In this document: piece after piece, positions 63,627 to 64,000 of the stretch
Layout: each line of letters begins with the position of its first letter
Position numbering within the stretch: the stretch's first letter is position 1
Assembly: GCA_023846275.1 (NCBI GenBank)
Contig: JAIUJO010000089.1
Location: forward strand, 1,743,652-1,807,651
DNA from: Vanilla planifolia
Lineage: Eukaryota; Streptophyta; Magnoliopsida; Asparagales; Orchidaceae
Length of the DNA stretch: 64,000 nt
Reading direction: 5' to 3'
Notes under the pieces: model-generated
What the model was told of the DNA's origin: nothing
Seen by the model: the letters and a program-made list of their open reading frames with translations, nothing else
Databases searched by the model: none
Program-made: the position numbers and the translations under genes

Positions 63627-64000
63627 CTTGCATCTTAGGATTTATGGAATTAAGCAACTATGGATTAGATTAACCATATTCTTATATTGTTCTTCTTAAT
63701 ACCTCTATCATATTCATCAACATAAATATTGTCTCTTCCATGCCAAATGTTTCATCCATTGAATAGTAATTTTTAGAAATAGAGTGTTCCTTTTTTTATC
63801 TCCATCTTTTGGCAAGAAGATACACTTCGTGAAATGTTGATCAAGGTTGGCATTCAGAAATAAATACTTCACTCCTTGGAAGAACTCGATTAACTTCTTT
63901 CTAATTAAAAGTTGCACACACATTGTTTGTTCATAATGATGTTTTAAGAATGTTAATATTAAAAAAGATATTATGATCAAGCTTAGTGAACTTATCATCC

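Larger units (their letters stand above)
57831..64000 (+). repeat. Duplicated segment, copy B (runs off the window)
   Basis: The direct repeat partner of 40383-47755 (landmarks listed there). The offset is about 17.44 kb at the left end and about 16.27 kb near the right end; the change is mostly explained by the 1.09 kb missing from copy B at about 58545. Its left edge abuts the truncated LINE at 57830. Its right edge lies beyond the window. Confidence 0.82.

Overview
The window is non-coding, repeat-dominated DNA from a flowering plant nuclear genome. It is very AT-rich outside one mobile element. I see no host protein-coding gene, tRNA, rRNA, operon or CRISPR array. The plant assignment rests on a Ty3/Gypsy chromovirus primed by initiator tRNA-Met and on LINE remnants with plant-type ORF1, endonuclease, reverse transcriptase and zinc-binding domains. 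I cannot name the species.

Region 1 (1-34345) is an old, degenerate tandem satellite with a monomer of about 410-420 bp, roughly 57 monomers once the inserted element is subtracted. The array is a mosaic of head-to-tail blocks in alternating orientation: 1-1820 minus, 1821-5945 plus, 5946-17390 minus (holding the insertion), 17391-19235 plus, 19236-21285 minus, 21286-34345 plus. I recognise no annotated satellite family in it.

Region 2 (6694-17306) is a full-length Ty3/Gypsy retrotransposon on the minus strand inside that satellite. It has 3.03-3.05 kb LTRs, a perfect 5-bp target-site duplication (AAGAT), an initiator-Met primer-binding site, a polypurine tract, and a gag-protease-RT-RNase H frame followed by an integrase frame with a chromodomain-like C-terminus (Tekay/Del-like). 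One in-frame TAG separates RNase H from integrase. The LTRs differ by about 2 percent where I compared them, so the insertion is much younger than the host array.

Region 3 (34346-40382) is AT-rich with nothing recognisable.

Region 4 (40383-64000) is a graveyard of decayed retroelements arranged as a large duplication. Copy A (40383 to about 47755) and copy B (57831 to the window end) are direct, diverged repeats about 16.3-17.4 kb apart. Both hold the 3' part of a LINE, an unrecognised shared segment with a protein-like stretch, and a decayed initiator-Met primer-binding site followed by a probable LTR edge on the minus strand. Between them lie a pair of diverged tandem units of about 0.92 kb (49.7-51.5 kb) and a longer LINE carcass (about 53.6-57.83 kb) that keeps ORF1 zinc-knuckle, endonuclease, reverse transcriptase and zf-RVT signatures despite many stops and frameshifts.

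The most novel-looking items are the orientation-switching satellite and the A/B duplicated element.
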